Source: DAIQNV01 sp038748775
Lineage (GTDB): Bacteria; Planctomycetota; Phycisphaerae; Phycisphaerales; UBA1924
Assembly: GCA_038748775.1 (NCBI GenBank)
Contig: JBCDIT010000003.1
Coordinates: 248,001 to 312,000, forward strand
Reading direction: 5' to 3'
Length of the DNA: 64,000 nucleotides
Shown piece after piece: positions 44,001 through 52,955 of the stretch (positions within the stretch are counted from its first letter, which is position 1; every line of letters starts with the position of its first letter). A program made the position numbers and the translations under genes. The notes below the pieces were generated by a model. The model was not told the origin of the DNA, made no database searches, and saw only the letters and a list, made by a program, of their open reading frames with translations.

Positions 44001-44224
44001 TCGGCGCGCGGGATCGCCCGCCCAGCCGAAGCGGGGCGGTGCGGGGCGCGGATGCGATTGATCCAGACGCGGCGAGTAGTGCGGTTGGGGCTGCAGCCAG
44101 CCGGTCGGAGCCCCGCATGCGATCCCGGAAGGAGTGAGAAAGACAGGCGTCCTGAGTATAGGGACAAATTGAAAGCGCTTCCAAGACAAACGCTGAAATC
44201 TCGGGATTCCAACCGATACGCACA

Positions 44225-45553
44225 TTAACTTACCGACCAACGCCTAAACAAAAAAAACGATACGCCGAATCCAACCAAACCCATACCGAGCAAGACGCCG
44301 CACGGCGTCATCATCTCGGACGGGCTGTAGCCCCGGAATGACGCCCCCTCCAACGCCAGGATCGCCCAGCGGAACGGGCTCACCCCGCTCACCGCCTGCA
44401 TCCAATCGGGCATGAAGAACAGGGGCATACCCGCCCCACCGATCAACGCCATCACCAAGAGCATCGCGCGAACGAAGCCCTCGGCCCCGCCCTCGGTCTG
44501 GCTGATCGAACTGAGGAACATCATCAGCCCAACAAACCCGAACGCGGTGCTCAACACCGCGGCCGTCGCCGACCACCACGCGTGAACCCGGATCCCGAAG
44601 AACATCGCCCCCGCGACCTGCAAAACCACGAGCACCGCCACCGTCAATAGGAAGCACGCGAGCGCCTTCCCCAAGACGATGCCGTGCCGAGGCAGCGGCG
44701 CGACCGCGAGCCGGAGCATCGTCCCCTTGGCACGCTCACGCACCAGCGACATCCCGAAGCCGGCGACACACCCCAGGACCGCCCACGCGGCCGCCTGCGG
44801 GAACGTGATCTCAAACGCCGACCGGGGCTTCCCGCCCGTCTCACGCGCGATCGATTCGAGCTCGAGCGCCACCGGGTTGAACCCGCCGAATCCGATCGAC
44901 GCGCCGGACTCCAAACCGCCCGCTATCGCGTCGCCGTCATCTTCGTTTGCATCCGACGCCGCGCGCTGCGCCAGCGACCGGCCCGAACTGATCATCGTGC
45001 TGAACAGGCCCCTCGAAACAACGTCCAGATTGTCCGCCTCGCGGAGTTGGGTCTGCGCACGCTCAAGCGTCTCGTCGAGCACCTCAAGGTCAGCGAGCGT
45101 GGTCGTCATCACCTGAAACCCAGCCGCGATGGAGACGCCCTGCAGCACCCCTGCTTCCGCGACGCGCGCCGGGTCGATCGCTCCGGTGATCGGCGGGATC
45201 GCCTCGCCGGCAAACACACCCTTTATCGCGCTCTCGTAGCCCTGAGGCACGATGATGAACGCCGTCGCCTCGCCGAGCCGGACGCGCCGACGCCCGTCGT
45301 CTTCGTTCTCGATCACCTCGATCGCGATCGCGTCCGAATCATCGAGCCGTTCCAGAAACGCGGCCGACGTCTCGCTCCCGTCGGCGTCGAGCGCGAGCAC
45401 GTCGATTTCACCGCCCCCGCCGCCGCCACCTGCATAGATCAGACCAAAGAGCACGCCGAACGCGAGCGGGAACACCGTCGCGAAGAACAAGCCGACCGGA
45501 TCGCGCAGGAGCAGCCTGAGGTCCTTGATCGCAAGCGTCCAGATCATGCCCAC
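44225..45553 (-). CDS. ABC-2 type transporter permease
   Basis: One N-terminal helix (LLLRDPVGLFFATVFPLAFGVLFG), a large extracytoplasmic domain of about 200 residues, and five C-terminal helices (AAWAVLGCVAGFGMSLVRERAKGTMLRLAVAPL and on) match the ABC-2 family 3 exporters (YhgE/NatB-like). The ERAKGTMLRL stretch is the cytoplasmic coupling region. It follows the ATPase gene at a distance of 15 nt. The substrate, possibly a drug, ion or lipid, is unknown. The very C-terminus is encoded by a run of eight T, giving FFLFRR. Confidence 0.9.
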   Translation of the reverse strand: MGMIWTLAIKDLRLLLRDPVGLFFATVFPLAFGVLFGLIYAGGGGGGGEIDVLALDADGSETSAAFLERLDDSDAIAIEVIENEDDGRRRVRLGEATAFIIVPQGYESAIKGVFAGEAIPPITGAIDPARVAEAGVLQGVSIAAGFQVMTTTLADLEVLDETLERAQTQLREADNLDVVSRGLFSTMISSGRSLAQRAASDANEDDGDAIAGGLESGASIGFGGFNPVALELESIARETGGKPRSAFEITFPQAAAWAVLGCVAGFGMSLVRERAKGTMLRLAVAPLPRHGIVLGKALACFLLTVAVLVVLQVAGAMFFGIRVHAWWSATAAVLSTAFGFVGLMMFLSSISQTEGGAEGFVRAMLLVMALIGGAGMPLFFMPDWMQAVSGVSPFRWAILALEGASFRGYSPSEMMTPCGVLLGMGLVGFGVSFFLFRRWSVS

Positions 45554-45568
45554 GTCGGCCCTCCCGTC

Positions 45569-46423
45569 CTAGTGATCCCGGAGCGAACGCCCCGTCAGGT
45601 TGAGAAACACCGCTTCAAGATCCGGACGGTCGATGCGGACACCGGTCACCGGGTCGTCGGCGTCCGGCGCTAGGGGAACATCGGCCAGGGCCCTCACCGG
45701 GTCGTCGACGCTCCGTTTCTCAACGCCCGACGCCCGCTCCAGAGTGAGCACGCTCTCGCCGCCGTGGGCCTTGATGAGCTCATCGACCGTCCCCGACGCG
45801 AGAACACGCCCCTGATCGATGATCTCGATCCGGTCGCACAACCGCTGAGCCTCTTCCATGTAGTGCGTCGTGTACACGATCGCTTTGCCCGCCTCGCGCA
45901 GCGACCGCACCAAGTCAAAGATCGCGTTTCGGCTGTGCGGGTCGACGCCAGCGGTCGGCTCATCGAGCAGCACCAAAGGCGGGTCGTGCACGAGCGCCGA
46001 CGCCAGGTTCAGCCGGCGTTGCATGCCCCCGCTGAACGTCCCGACGCGACCCCCGGCTCGGTCGCCGAGCCCAACCATCTCAAGAAGCTCGAGCGCCCGT
46101 TCCTTGGGCCTCTCCACGCCGTAGAGCCCGCAGAAGAACACGAGGTTCTCGAGGGCCGTGAGCCGCTCGTACAACGCGATCGCCTGCGGACACAACCCTA
46201 CGTGCCGCCGCGACTTCGTATCGCTCGGCGCCCCCTCACCCCCGATGACAATCCGTCCTGAGTCGGGCTTGAGCACCCCAACCGACAGGCTCATCGTCGT
46301 GGTCTTGCCCGCCCCGTTGGGGCCCAGCAGCCCGACGCACTCGCCCCCACGCACGCGCATCGACAGCCCGTCGACCGCGACGGTGTCGCCGAACCGTTTG
46401 TGGACATCCTCAACGCGAAGCAC
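45569..46423 (-). CDS. ABC transporter ATP-binding protein
   Basis: Walker A LLGPNGAGKTTT is near residue 33, the signature FSGGMQRRLNLASAL near 135, Walker B PLVLLDEPTAGVD near 155, and the His switch in YTTHYMEEAQRLC. The short C-terminal tail, DLEAVFLNLTGRSLRD, is typical for the CcmA/NatA group of ABC-2 exporters. It pairs with the permease gene immediately downstream. Confidence 0.95.
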   Translation of the reverse strand: MLRVEDVHKRFGDTVAVDGLSMRVRGGECVGLLGPNGAGKTTTMSLSVGVLKPDSGRIVIGGEGAPSDTKSRRHVGLCPQAIALYERLTALENLVFFCGLYGVERPKERALELLEMVGLGDRAGGRVGTFSGGMQRRLNLASALVHDPPLVLLDEPTAGVDPHSRNAIFDLVRSLREAGKAIVYTTHYMEEAQRLCDRIEIIDQGRVLASGTVDELIKAHGGESVLTLERASGVEKRSVDDPVRALADVPLAPDADDPVTGVRIDRPDLEAVFLNLTGRSLRDH

Positions 46424-46476
46424 AAACCGAGCCTATCGCGTTTGCGCGACCCGGACCCACCGAATACGCTCGGACC

Positions 46477-47343
46477 ATGAACGAACTCGCCCAACGACGT
46501 GCGGTCGCCATCGACAGTGTCTCGATCGGTGGCGGCGCTCCCCTCGCCATCATCGCCGGCCCTTGCACCTTCGAAACCCTCGACATGGGCCTCGACATCG
46601 CCAAGCGCATGCTCGAGACCTGCCGGGGTCTGGGCCTCGGATACATCTACAAGGCCAGCTTCGACAAGGCCAACCGATCGAGCATCGCCAGCGCCAGGGG
46701 CCCGGGACTCGAAGAATCACTCGACTGGTTCGCCAAAGTCAAAGACGAGGTCGGCTGCCCCGTCACCACCGACGTCCATCTGCCAGAGCAGTGCGAATCG
46801 GTCGCCAGAGTCGTCGACGTGCTGCAGATCCCTGCGTTCCTATGCCGGCAGACCGACCTGCTCGTCGCCGCCGGCGAGGCCGCCAAAGCCCAAGGCCGCG
46901 CCGTCAACGTGAAGAAAGGCCAGTTCCTGTCGCCCAGAGAGATGGCCGGCCCGGTCCGAAAGCTCACCGAAGCCGGGTGCGACCAGATCGTTCTGACCGA
47001 ACGAGGGACCTTCTTCGGGTATCACCGGCTGGTCAACGACTTCACCGGGCTCGGCGACCTGATGGAACTCGACTGCTCGAAGTTCACCGACGCGGCCCCG
47101 CCCCCCGTCTGCTTCGACGTCACGCATTCGACACAGCTCCCGGGCTCGGGCGAGCAGACCGGCGGCCGTCGCGAGCGGGCCCCCCTGCTCGGGCGAGCCG
47201 CCGTCGCGGCGGGTGTGGACGCGGTGTTCATCGAGTGCCATCCCGATCCTGCGAAGGCGCTCAGCGACGGGGCGACGCAGCTGCCGATGGACGATATGGC
47301 GCCGCTGCTCACGCAGCTCGCGCGTCTTCGGGAGACCTTGTGA
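46477..47343 (+). CDS. kdsA: 3-deoxy-8-phosphooctulonate synthase
   Basis: The protein has LAIIAGPCTFE, YKASFDKANRSS, RGPGLEESLDWFAKVK, TDVHLPEQ, DVLQIPAFLCRQTDLL, VNVKKGQFLSP, and TERGTFFGYHRLVNDF, a complete KdsA. It condenses arabinose 5-phosphate with phosphoenolpyruvate to make Kdo 8-phosphate for LPS. The Cys of the AGPC motif is one of the residues that ligate metal in the metal-dependent class. With lptB and LptF/G this argues for a real LPS layer. Divergent from the ABC exporter with 53 nt between starts. Confidence 0.96.
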   Translation: MNELAQRRAVAIDSVSIGGGAPLAIIAGPCTFETLDMGLDIAKRMLETCRGLGLGYIYKASFDKANRSSIASARGPGLEESLDWFAKVKDEVGCPVTTDVHLPEQCESVARVVDVLQIPAFLCRQTDLLVAAGEAAKAQGRAVNVKKGQFLSPREMAGPVRKLTEAGCDQIVLTERGTFFGYHRLVNDFTGLGDLMELDCSKFTDAAPPPVCFDVTHSTQLPGSGEQTGGRRERAPLLGRAAVAAGVDAVFIECHPDPAKALSDGATQLPMDDMAPLLTQLARLRETL

Positions 47344-48170
47344 CCGAGGTCGCCCGCCCAAGGTTTCGGTCCGTCCGATGGCCGACATGGCCCACGTTCG
47401 CAGGGATCCTGCTCGCCGCAGGTGCGCTCTTCATACCCGGAATCTTGATGCCATCGCAATCAGGAGGGAGAAGCGCCTCCGACTGGGTCCAGGTGATCGT
47501 CGCAGCGATGATCTTCACAGCCTTCACGATGTTCGACAAGAAGATTTATCTCGATCAGCAAGCCCGAAAGCTGAAGCACTTCGGCCTCGAACTACGGAGT
47601 AACGATGATATCCCGGATGAATTCGAAAACGCATGGGCTGCGCTGGCGACGATGAAACCCACATCTCTCGCCTTTTCAGTGGAACGTGCCGGCCGGCTTA
47701 AGGGCGCGTCACGCAAAACCTTCGCCGGCGTCGCCGGCGTTCCCGCGGGGAATAACTCGAATTCTTGGGTGTTCATAGTCATCGAGGCAGACTTGGGCGA
47801 TACCCGATTCGCTATCGGGAAGTCGCAAAGCAATGACCCCGAGGAAATACGCCGCATCGACATCGGGCACCCGGCGTTCGAGAACACAAGGGCGGCCTGG
47901 TTCCGTGACGATCCAGAAGACCGAGACGGCACAGATACCGTTGAACGATGCCTCAGAACGCACGCCGACGTCTTCGAAGTCGACGCACCCTCGAGGATGT
48001 CCCTCAGACTCTCCGCGCCGCCACACGCCCAAGAGCAGTGGGCTTATTCGAACGGCTTTCTTGCCTATGCGAACCTCGGACGTCCGACGGAAGGTCCTCT
48101 CGTCGACGGACTCGAATTCGTGACGCGCGTGGCAGAACGACTCGAACGGTCCGCCGCGAGAACGTCGTAG
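47340..48170 (+). CDS. Membrane protein of unknown function, overlapping kdsA
   Basis: The GTG at 47340 overlaps the TGA stop of kdsA (GTGA), a usual sign of translational coupling. The product has two hydrophobic helices at residues about 17-33 and 43-60, then KKIYLDQQARKLKHFGLELRSNDDIPDEF and a soluble domain to the end (276 residues) with many Trp and acidic residues. No known family is recognised; the arrangement of two helices plus a 200-residue cytoplasmic domain is common among uncharacterised membrane-anchored proteins. The frame stays open further upstream within kdsA, but only this part looks protein-like. Confidence 0.75.
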   Translation: MTEVARPRFRSVRWPTWPTFAGILLAAGALFIPGILMPSQSGGRSASDWVQVIVAAMIFTAFTMFDKKIYLDQQARKLKHFGLELRSNDDIPDEFENAWAALATMKPTSLAFSVERAGRLKGASRKTFAGVAGVPAGNNSNSWVFIVIEADLGDTRFAIGKSQSNDPEEIRRIDIGHPAFENTRAAWFRDDPEDRDGTDTVERCLRTHADVFEVDAPSRMSLRLSAPPHAQEQWAYSNGFLAYANLGRPTEGPLVDGLEFVTRVAERLERSAARTS

Positions 48171-48182
48171 CCCCGACCCGAC

Positions 48183-48868
48183 TCACGGACACCCGGCTAG
48201 GAACGCGTTAATGTCGCTCAGGTCAACAACCCCGAACGGCTCGACCAGTTCCGCCGCCGAATCTGCGATGACGAACGCCTCGACAAACGTGTCGATGTCC
48301 GCGAGGTCGAGGACACCAAGCGGCTCGGCGATATCCGCCGCGTTGCAGGGCGTCGGCCCGAGCGACTCGACAACGGATCAACTCCGGGCCCGTTTGCTGA
48401 ACGTTGATCGTGTACGCACCCGCGCCCAGCGATGCTGTGAACCCCGATCGGCCAGTAGGCGCACCGGAAAGCCAATCGAGCAGATTGATAGTCTCGTCGG
48501 GAGCAATGCCACGATCGAGATGCGACCCGCCCAAGAAATCGAAGATCGTCCCGCCTCCGGGGATGACCCTCGTGGGGCCGTCGATATGGATGTACCCACG
48601 ATCCCCGTTGCCGCCTATCGCGACGTCGGTGTACTCGAGCAAGAACAAATCGGTGAGAAGATCGCCTTTCAAGATCTCGAACGTGAAGTAGTCAAGCGCG
48701 TCCGCAGGCGCCTGCACCGTCCCACGCACCTCGTTCGCCCCAACCTCTAAGCCAACGCTCGTCGGCGCCAACGGGTCGGTCGACAAGTCGCCACTAACGG
48801 TTTCACCGTGCGCCACGTGGGCGCTCAAAACCCCACCGATCGCAGCCCACACACACACTGGTCTTCAT
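48183..48868 (-). pseudogene. Decayed secreted GC-type dockerin protein gene with two frameshifts
   Basis: An ATG at 48868 with GGAGAG just upstream begins MKTSVCV, but the frame is lost in a (GT)5 tract at 48849-48858; one more GT unit would join it to the long frame AAIGGVLSAHVAHGETVSG, a good signal peptide end. The body (a beta domain, FLGGSHLDRGIAPDE) is open to TINVQQTGPEL near 48385. There a second shift occurs; the next frame encodes SLGPTPCNAADIAEPLGVLDLADIDTF and ELVEPFGVVDLSDINAFLAGCP, stop at 48183-48185. The final repeat also lacks four residues (DINAF-LAGCP instead of DIDAFIAAFLAGCP). Two frame changes and a short deletion argue for decay. Confidence 0.8.
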
Positions 48869-49210
48869 GCTCTCTCCGGTCGCCTTTGCTTCTCTCGCCA
48901 TCGCGGCACTCGCTCACCATGACCCGACCCGCGACGCAACGTGATCATCAGCCGCGATCGCAGCGAACGCAACCTGTTCATCGAATCTGAGTCCAGCCGA
49001 GCAGGTAACCGGGCGAATCACCGGCCTGGCACCGATCACCCACCCGACGAAACGCTCAGCCGAAACCCAGCAGACACCATTGAGGCTTTCCTGATCTCCG
49101 ATCTGGTGTTACGCGTCGATCGGACCAGTCCCAACCTCGACGCAGAGCAACGGGAGATCGAGTGAGCCGCATCCCATCACGTTAACCAATCAAGACCGGA
49201 AGGAATTTCT
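48869..49210. other. Intergenic stretch, no supported gene
   Basis: A 74-codon open frame with GTG start (48941-49165, plus) lies here and its second half (IEAFLISDLVLRVDRTSPNLDAEQ) looks vaguely protein-like, but there is no ribosome site and no homology I can name. It could be a small protein or a leader of the next gene; otherwise nothing is seen. Confidence 0.3.
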
Positions 49211-49924
49211 ATGAGCATGACCAACGCCGTTCTCCTCCTCACCGCCATTATCGCCGTGGGCGGCTGCCAACAGGCCGAAACCACCGAAGCCACCCCCGCG
49301 GCGGCGCAGGCGAACACAACAGCCGAGCCAACGCACCCCGAGCTCCGCGCCGCCCTGCTCGATCTCCGCGAGCGCGACCAAGCCGCACGCGGCGCCATGG
49401 TTGAGGTGTTGCAGCGTTCGCCTCAGCGACAAGGCGGGCAGTTCGAGATCAGCGACGAGGACAAGCCGATCATGGCCGCAGTCGGCGAAATCGACGCCGA
49501 AAGCACGGCGTATCTGCAGGAGATGATCGCTAAGCACGGATGGCCGACGTTCGACATGGTCGGCGAGGACGGCGCTAGCGCCGCGTGGATCCTCGCCCAG
49601 CACGCGGATATGGCCCCGGAACTCCAGGCACACGTTCTCGAACTCATGGAGCCACTTGTCGAACAAGCGCAAGCACACGGGCGAGAGTTCGCGATGCTGA
49701 CCGATCGCGTGAGGAACGGTCGAGGCGAACCACAGGTCTTCGGAACGCAGTTCACCTATGACGAAAGGGGTGTGCAGCGTCCAGGGCCAACGATCGACTG
49801 GGACACGATCGATGAACGACGGGCGAAAGTCGGCTTACCACCGATCGCTGAGTATGCCGAACTTATCCGCACGACCTACGGAGGGGACGTCAGCCCAGAG
49901 CCGATGCCGCTGCCCGACGAGTAG
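49211..49924 (+). CDS. DUF6624-like lipoprotein
   Basis: A lipoprotein signal ends in IAVGGC (Cys19), then an Ala/Thr-rich linker of 25 residues. The domain begins LRAALLDLRERDQAARGAM and carries TAYLQEMIAKHGWPTFDMVGEDGASAAWILAQHADMAPELQAHVL, LTDRVRNGRGEPQVFGTQF and DERRAKVGLPPIAEYA. This is the pattern of the DUF6624 family, widespread but without known function. It should be anchored to the membrane, facing the periplasm. Confidence 0.85.
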   Translation: MSMTNAVLLLTAIIAVGGCQQAETTEATPAAAQANTTAEPTHPELRAALLDLRERDQAARGAMVEVLQRSPQRQGGQFEISDEDKPIMAAVGEIDAESTAYLQEMIAKHGWPTFDMVGEDGASAAWILAQHADMAPELQAHVLELMEPLVEQAQAHGREFAMLTDRVRNGRGEPQVFGTQFTYDERGVQRPGPTIDWDTIDERRAKVGLPPIAEYAELIRTTYGGDVSPEPMPLPDE

Positions 49925-50016
49925 CGAATTCAGAACCCCGTCGATGAATCGCTCGTGCACACCACGAGCATGCTTGAGGCGTCGACCAACTCGTCGCACA
50001 AAACCGCTCGAGCGCC

Positions 50017-50697
50017 TTACGTCCCGCGCTTGTTCCCATACAGCCGAAGATGCAACCGGTCGCAGAACCTGTACCCGAACTCCTTGCAAAGCTCAGACAC
50101 CCAAAGCTGCTTGGCTTCGAGTTCCTCCGGCTCACGGCTCTCGGGCATCAGAAGAACGCGATGCGGCTCGACGTCGCCAACCTCAGCGAGCAACGATCGG
50201 ATCTCATCGAGATCATGCCGCCCAGTCACAACGAACTTGAGCTGATACGCACCCGCCGACACCATCTTTCGGAGCACGTCGAGGTTCAGTCGCCGGCTCT
50301 CGTGCCGATTGGTCCACACCACGTCGTCCGGCGTGGAGGTCGAGAGCTTGGGGCTGATCGAGTACAAATCGACCGCCCCGTCTTGCCACACCGTCCCAGC
50401 GGTCTCCACAGTGACGTGAAACCCGCGCGCTCGAAGCGCATCGCAGAGCTCGCCAAAGCCCGGCGCGATCATCGGTTCTCCGCCGGTGACCACCACGTGA
50501 CGCGCGGCGCGATGCGCCACCACCGCCGCGACGATGTCGTCGACCGATTGCTGGTCACCCTCGGGGTTCCAAGACGTGTAAGGCGTATCGCACCAACGGC
50601 ACCGAAGGTTGCAGCCGGACGTGCGCACAAAGACAGAGGGAACGCCCGTCATGAGGCCCTCACCCTGCACCGAGTAGAAGACCTCGGAAATGATCAT
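50017..50697 (-). CDS. queE: 7-carboxy-7-deazaguanine synthase
   Basis: MIISEVFYSVQGEGLMTGVPSVFVRTSGCNLRCRWCDT has the short radical-SAM motif CX3CX2C (Cys29, Cys33, Cys36). TGGEPM and the later SPKLSTS and KFVVTGRHDLDEI are typical for QueE. The enzyme converts CPH4 to 7-carboxy-7-deazaguanine on the way to queuosine. Length 226 is normal. It follows rpmA by 30 nt, likely cotranscribed. Other queuosine genes are not seen. Confidence 0.95.
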   Translation of the reverse strand: MIISEVFYSVQGEGLMTGVPSVFVRTSGCNLRCRWCDTPYTSWNPEGDQQSVDDIVAAVVAHRAARHVVVTGGEPMIAPGFGELCDALRARGFHVTVETAGTVWQDGAVDLYSISPKLSTSTPDDVVWTNRHESRRLNLDVLRKMVSAGAYQLKFVVTGRHDLDEIRSLLAEVGDVEPHRVLLMPESREPEELEAKQLWVSELCKEFGYRFCDRLHLRLYGNKRGT

Positions 50698-50727
50698 GTT
50701 GAGGAGCGGTCGCTGTCGACCGGCCGA

Positions 50728-51033
50728 TCAGTTGCCAGCCGCGGCACGGGCGGCGCGGAACCGGGTCAGCCCCACCGGACGCAGCGCACCTTCGTCGAGC
50801 GGGTCGACATGCACCTTGCGACCCTGGAAGGTCACAACGCCGGTACCGACCGCGTACAGCGAGTCGTCGTTCCCACGGCGGACCTGGAAGCCCGGGGTAA
50901 AGTGGGTGCCGCACTGGCGGATGATGATCGAACCCGGCTTGGCGATCTCACCGCCGTAGAGCTTCACGCCGCGGTACTGCGGGTTGGAGTCGCGCCCGTT
51001 CTTTGTCGAGCCCTGACCCTTCTTGTGTGCCAT
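50728..51033 (-). CDS. rpmA: 50S ribosomal protein L27
   Basis: MAHKKGQGSTKNGRDSNPQYRGVKLYGGE, then GSIIIRQCGTHFTPG and GVVTFQGRKVHV, identify L27, whose N-terminus reaches the peptidyl transferase centre. Length is 101, with an extra Arg/Ala-rich C-terminal tail (LTRFRAARAAAGN). The usual neighbour rplU (L21) is not upstream. Confidence 0.97.
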   Translation of the reverse strand: MAHKKGQGSTKNGRDSNPQYRGVKLYGGEIAKPGSIIIRQCGTHFTPGFQVRRGNDDSLYAVGTGVVTFQGRKVHVDPLDEGALRPVGLTRFRAARAAAGN

Positions 51034-51142
51034 ATCAAGATCCTCGGTTCGACGCCCAATCCGCTCGGGCGGGCCGCAACGGTAGACCGGTCGGGCCCAA
51101 GGTTCAATCGTCCAAAATCAGTTACCAGATCCCGAATCCGGC

Positions 51143-51790
51143 TTACCGCATCACCCAGCGGGTCTCGATCACCTCGTACGGACGCGAACCCCGGTCGGTG
51201 AGCTCACCCGGCAGACCGTACCGGAGCATCCGCGTCTTGCGAAGCAGGTGCCTCACCCGCTCGCCGGTCTGAGGATCCACCGTGAAGTACGGCTTGTTTT
51301 CACCGGAGAAACCAGCGGCAAACACCGTAACCTCATCGATGTCCAAATCGGTCACCGGCCAGATCACCACGCCGAATCGAGAGTGCTCAAGACCCTGATT
51401 TAGGGTGCTCACGATCCCGAGCTGATCCTCGATCAGCGGGTCGCTCAGCCGATCGAGAACAGTCTGGGTCACGACCCCCGGAACCCCTCGGCCGCTCCGC
51501 AAGACCTCGCCTTCGTCGGTCACCAGGTCGAAACTCGGCGCCAGCATCCGGTCTTGGTCCGAAAAGTTGGTCACTTGATAGGTAAAATAGAAGTACTTGC
51601 GGGGGCCCACACCCGGGACATCTACGGTCATCGAACGGAGCGGACCCTCGCGGAAGTCGAACTCCCACCGGATCGGAACCGGCTCCGGCTCAGGAGCAGC
51701 AACGAGCGGAGCAGACAGCATCGTCGCAGCGACGAGTGAGACAAGGGCAAAGAGGCCGATACAGCCTCGCGACGGGCTCGGTGCGTTCAT
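51143..51790 (-). CDS. Secreted protein of unknown function
   Basis: From the ATG at 51790 the signal peptide (LFALVSLVAATMLSAPLVAA) precedes a beta-rich domain: IRWEFDFREGPLRSMTVDVPGVGPRKYFYFTYQVTNFSDQDRMLAPSF. The block KYFYFTYQVTNFSDQD looks like an immunoglobulin-type beta sandwich that responds to protein-protein contacts. HSRFGVVIWPVTDLDIDEVTVFAAGFSGENK and LLRKTRMLRYGLPGE follow. I recall this as a family of uncharacterised planctomycete exported proteins but cannot name it. Confidence 0.7.
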   Translation of the reverse strand: MNAPSPSRGCIGLFALVSLVAATMLSAPLVAAPEPEPVPIRWEFDFREGPLRSMTVDVPGVGPRKYFYFTYQVTNFSDQDRMLAPSFDLVTDEGEVLRSGRGVPGVVTQTVLDRLSDPLIEDQLGIVSTLNQGLEHSRFGVVIWPVTDLDIDEVTVFAAGFSGENKPYFTVDPQTGERVRHLLRKTRMLRYGLPGELTDRGSRPYEVIETRWVMR

Positions 51791-51950
51791 CGGTGTCTCC
51801 GGCGGACCACCGTCCCCCAGCGTGAGGCTCCGGCAGGTCAATCGCGGGTCGTCCCTCACCGCGTTCGTCGGCGCCGGGCCGGGTCGTCGGGCAAAGGCAT
51901 CCCTAGTCTACTGACCCCGACGGCGGGATCAACGAATAGCGAGGTCGGCG

Positions 51951-52955
51951 TTGGCGCAAAGCGTGAACGAAGCAACCGCAGACAGCACCGGTGCCCCGCT
52001 GGCCGCCGCGGTTCCAGAGACGCTCCGACGCGTCGCCGCGAGCCGACTGTACCAAGGGCCGCGCACCAAGCGCCTCGCGGCCGCCGATCGGCTCATCGCC
52101 GCGGCAAGCCAGCACAACATCCGCCCGGATCTGATGTGGGCGACGTTCGGGGAGTCGGCCGCCATCGAACCCGTCCGCCAGCTCGTCATGGGCGTCCCGG
52201 GCTCGGGCCGTACCGCGATGCTCTTCCTCTCCCCGCCGGGTCCCGTCGGCGCCTGCGGAGACGCCCGGGCCCAGCAGTCCGAACTCGCCGCGTGCGTTCG
52301 GGCCGCCCGGGCGGGTCTGCACCCGGCGCACGCACGCCTGATCCAGGCGCTGCCCGAGCCGCACGAAACGTGGTCGATCGAGGCGTGCGTCGAGGGGGGC
52401 CTGACCCTGATCGGCGAGTTGGCGTACATGCGTCGCCCGTTCAGCCCGAACGACGGCGACGAAATCGAACCATGGCCATCGGGCGTTGACGTCCGTCCGC
52501 TGGGCAAAGGCGCCGACACCGACTTCGAGGCCCTCGAGACAGCGCTCGCCTCGAGCTACATCGAGACCCTCGACTGCCCCGAGCTCTGCGGCCTCCGCGA
52601 CACGTCCGACGTGGTCGCCTCGCACGTCGCGACCGGACTGTTTGACCCGTCGACCTGGTGGATGGTGTGGCACGAGGGCCAGCCCGAGGGCTGCGTGCTG
52701 ATGTCGCACTGTCCGGAGCACGACTCGGTCGAGTTGGTCTACCTCGGGCTCAGCCCGAAGATCCGAGGCCGTGGGCTCGGCGAGGCACTCCTCCGCGGCT
52801 CCATCGCCCGATGCAAGGCCTACAACGCCGCCAGCGTCACGCTCGCCGTCGACCGCCGCAACGCGCCGGCGTTGCGCCTGTACGACCGGCTTGGGTTCCG
52901 CGCGTTTGCGAGTCGGGTGGCCCTGGTTTGGGGCCCAACGCCACCGGCGTCCTAA
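51951..52955 (+). CDS. GNAT-family N-acetyltransferase
   Basis: The C-terminal half has the GNAT core: VELVYLGLSPKIRGRGLGEALLRGSIARCKAYNAASVTLAVDRRNAPALRLYDRLGF, with the acetyl-CoA loop RGRGLG. The N-terminal 150 residues look like a degenerate second GNAT domain (GSGRTAMLFLSPP; ACVEGGLTLIGELAYMRRPF), as in two-domain enzymes such as mycothiol synthase. The substrate is unknown. The start is TTG at 51951; no nearer ATG fits. The gene lies just before the dnaA upstream region. Confidence 0.85.
   Translation: MAQSVNEATADSTGAPLAAAVPETLRRVAASRLYQGPRTKRLAAADRLIAAASQHNIRPDLMWATFGESAAIEPVRQLVMGVPGSGRTAMLFLSPPGPVGACGDARAQQSELAACVRAARAGLHPAHARLIQALPEPHETWSIEACVEGGLTLIGELAYMRRPFSPNDGDEIEPWPSGVDVRPLGKGADTDFEALETALASSYIETLDCPELCGLRDTSDVVASHVATGLFDPSTWWMVWHEGQPEGCVLMSHCPEHDSVELVYLGLSPKIRGRGLGEALLRGSIARCKAYNAASVTLAVDRRNAPALRLYDRLGFRAFASRVALVWGPTPPAS

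Noticed and set aside
46158..47339. Upstream extension of the open frame of the membrane protein through kdsA
   Set aside because: This part is Arg/Pro-rich antisense-like sequence in another frame of kdsA; only the part from the GTG at 47340 has protein-like features.
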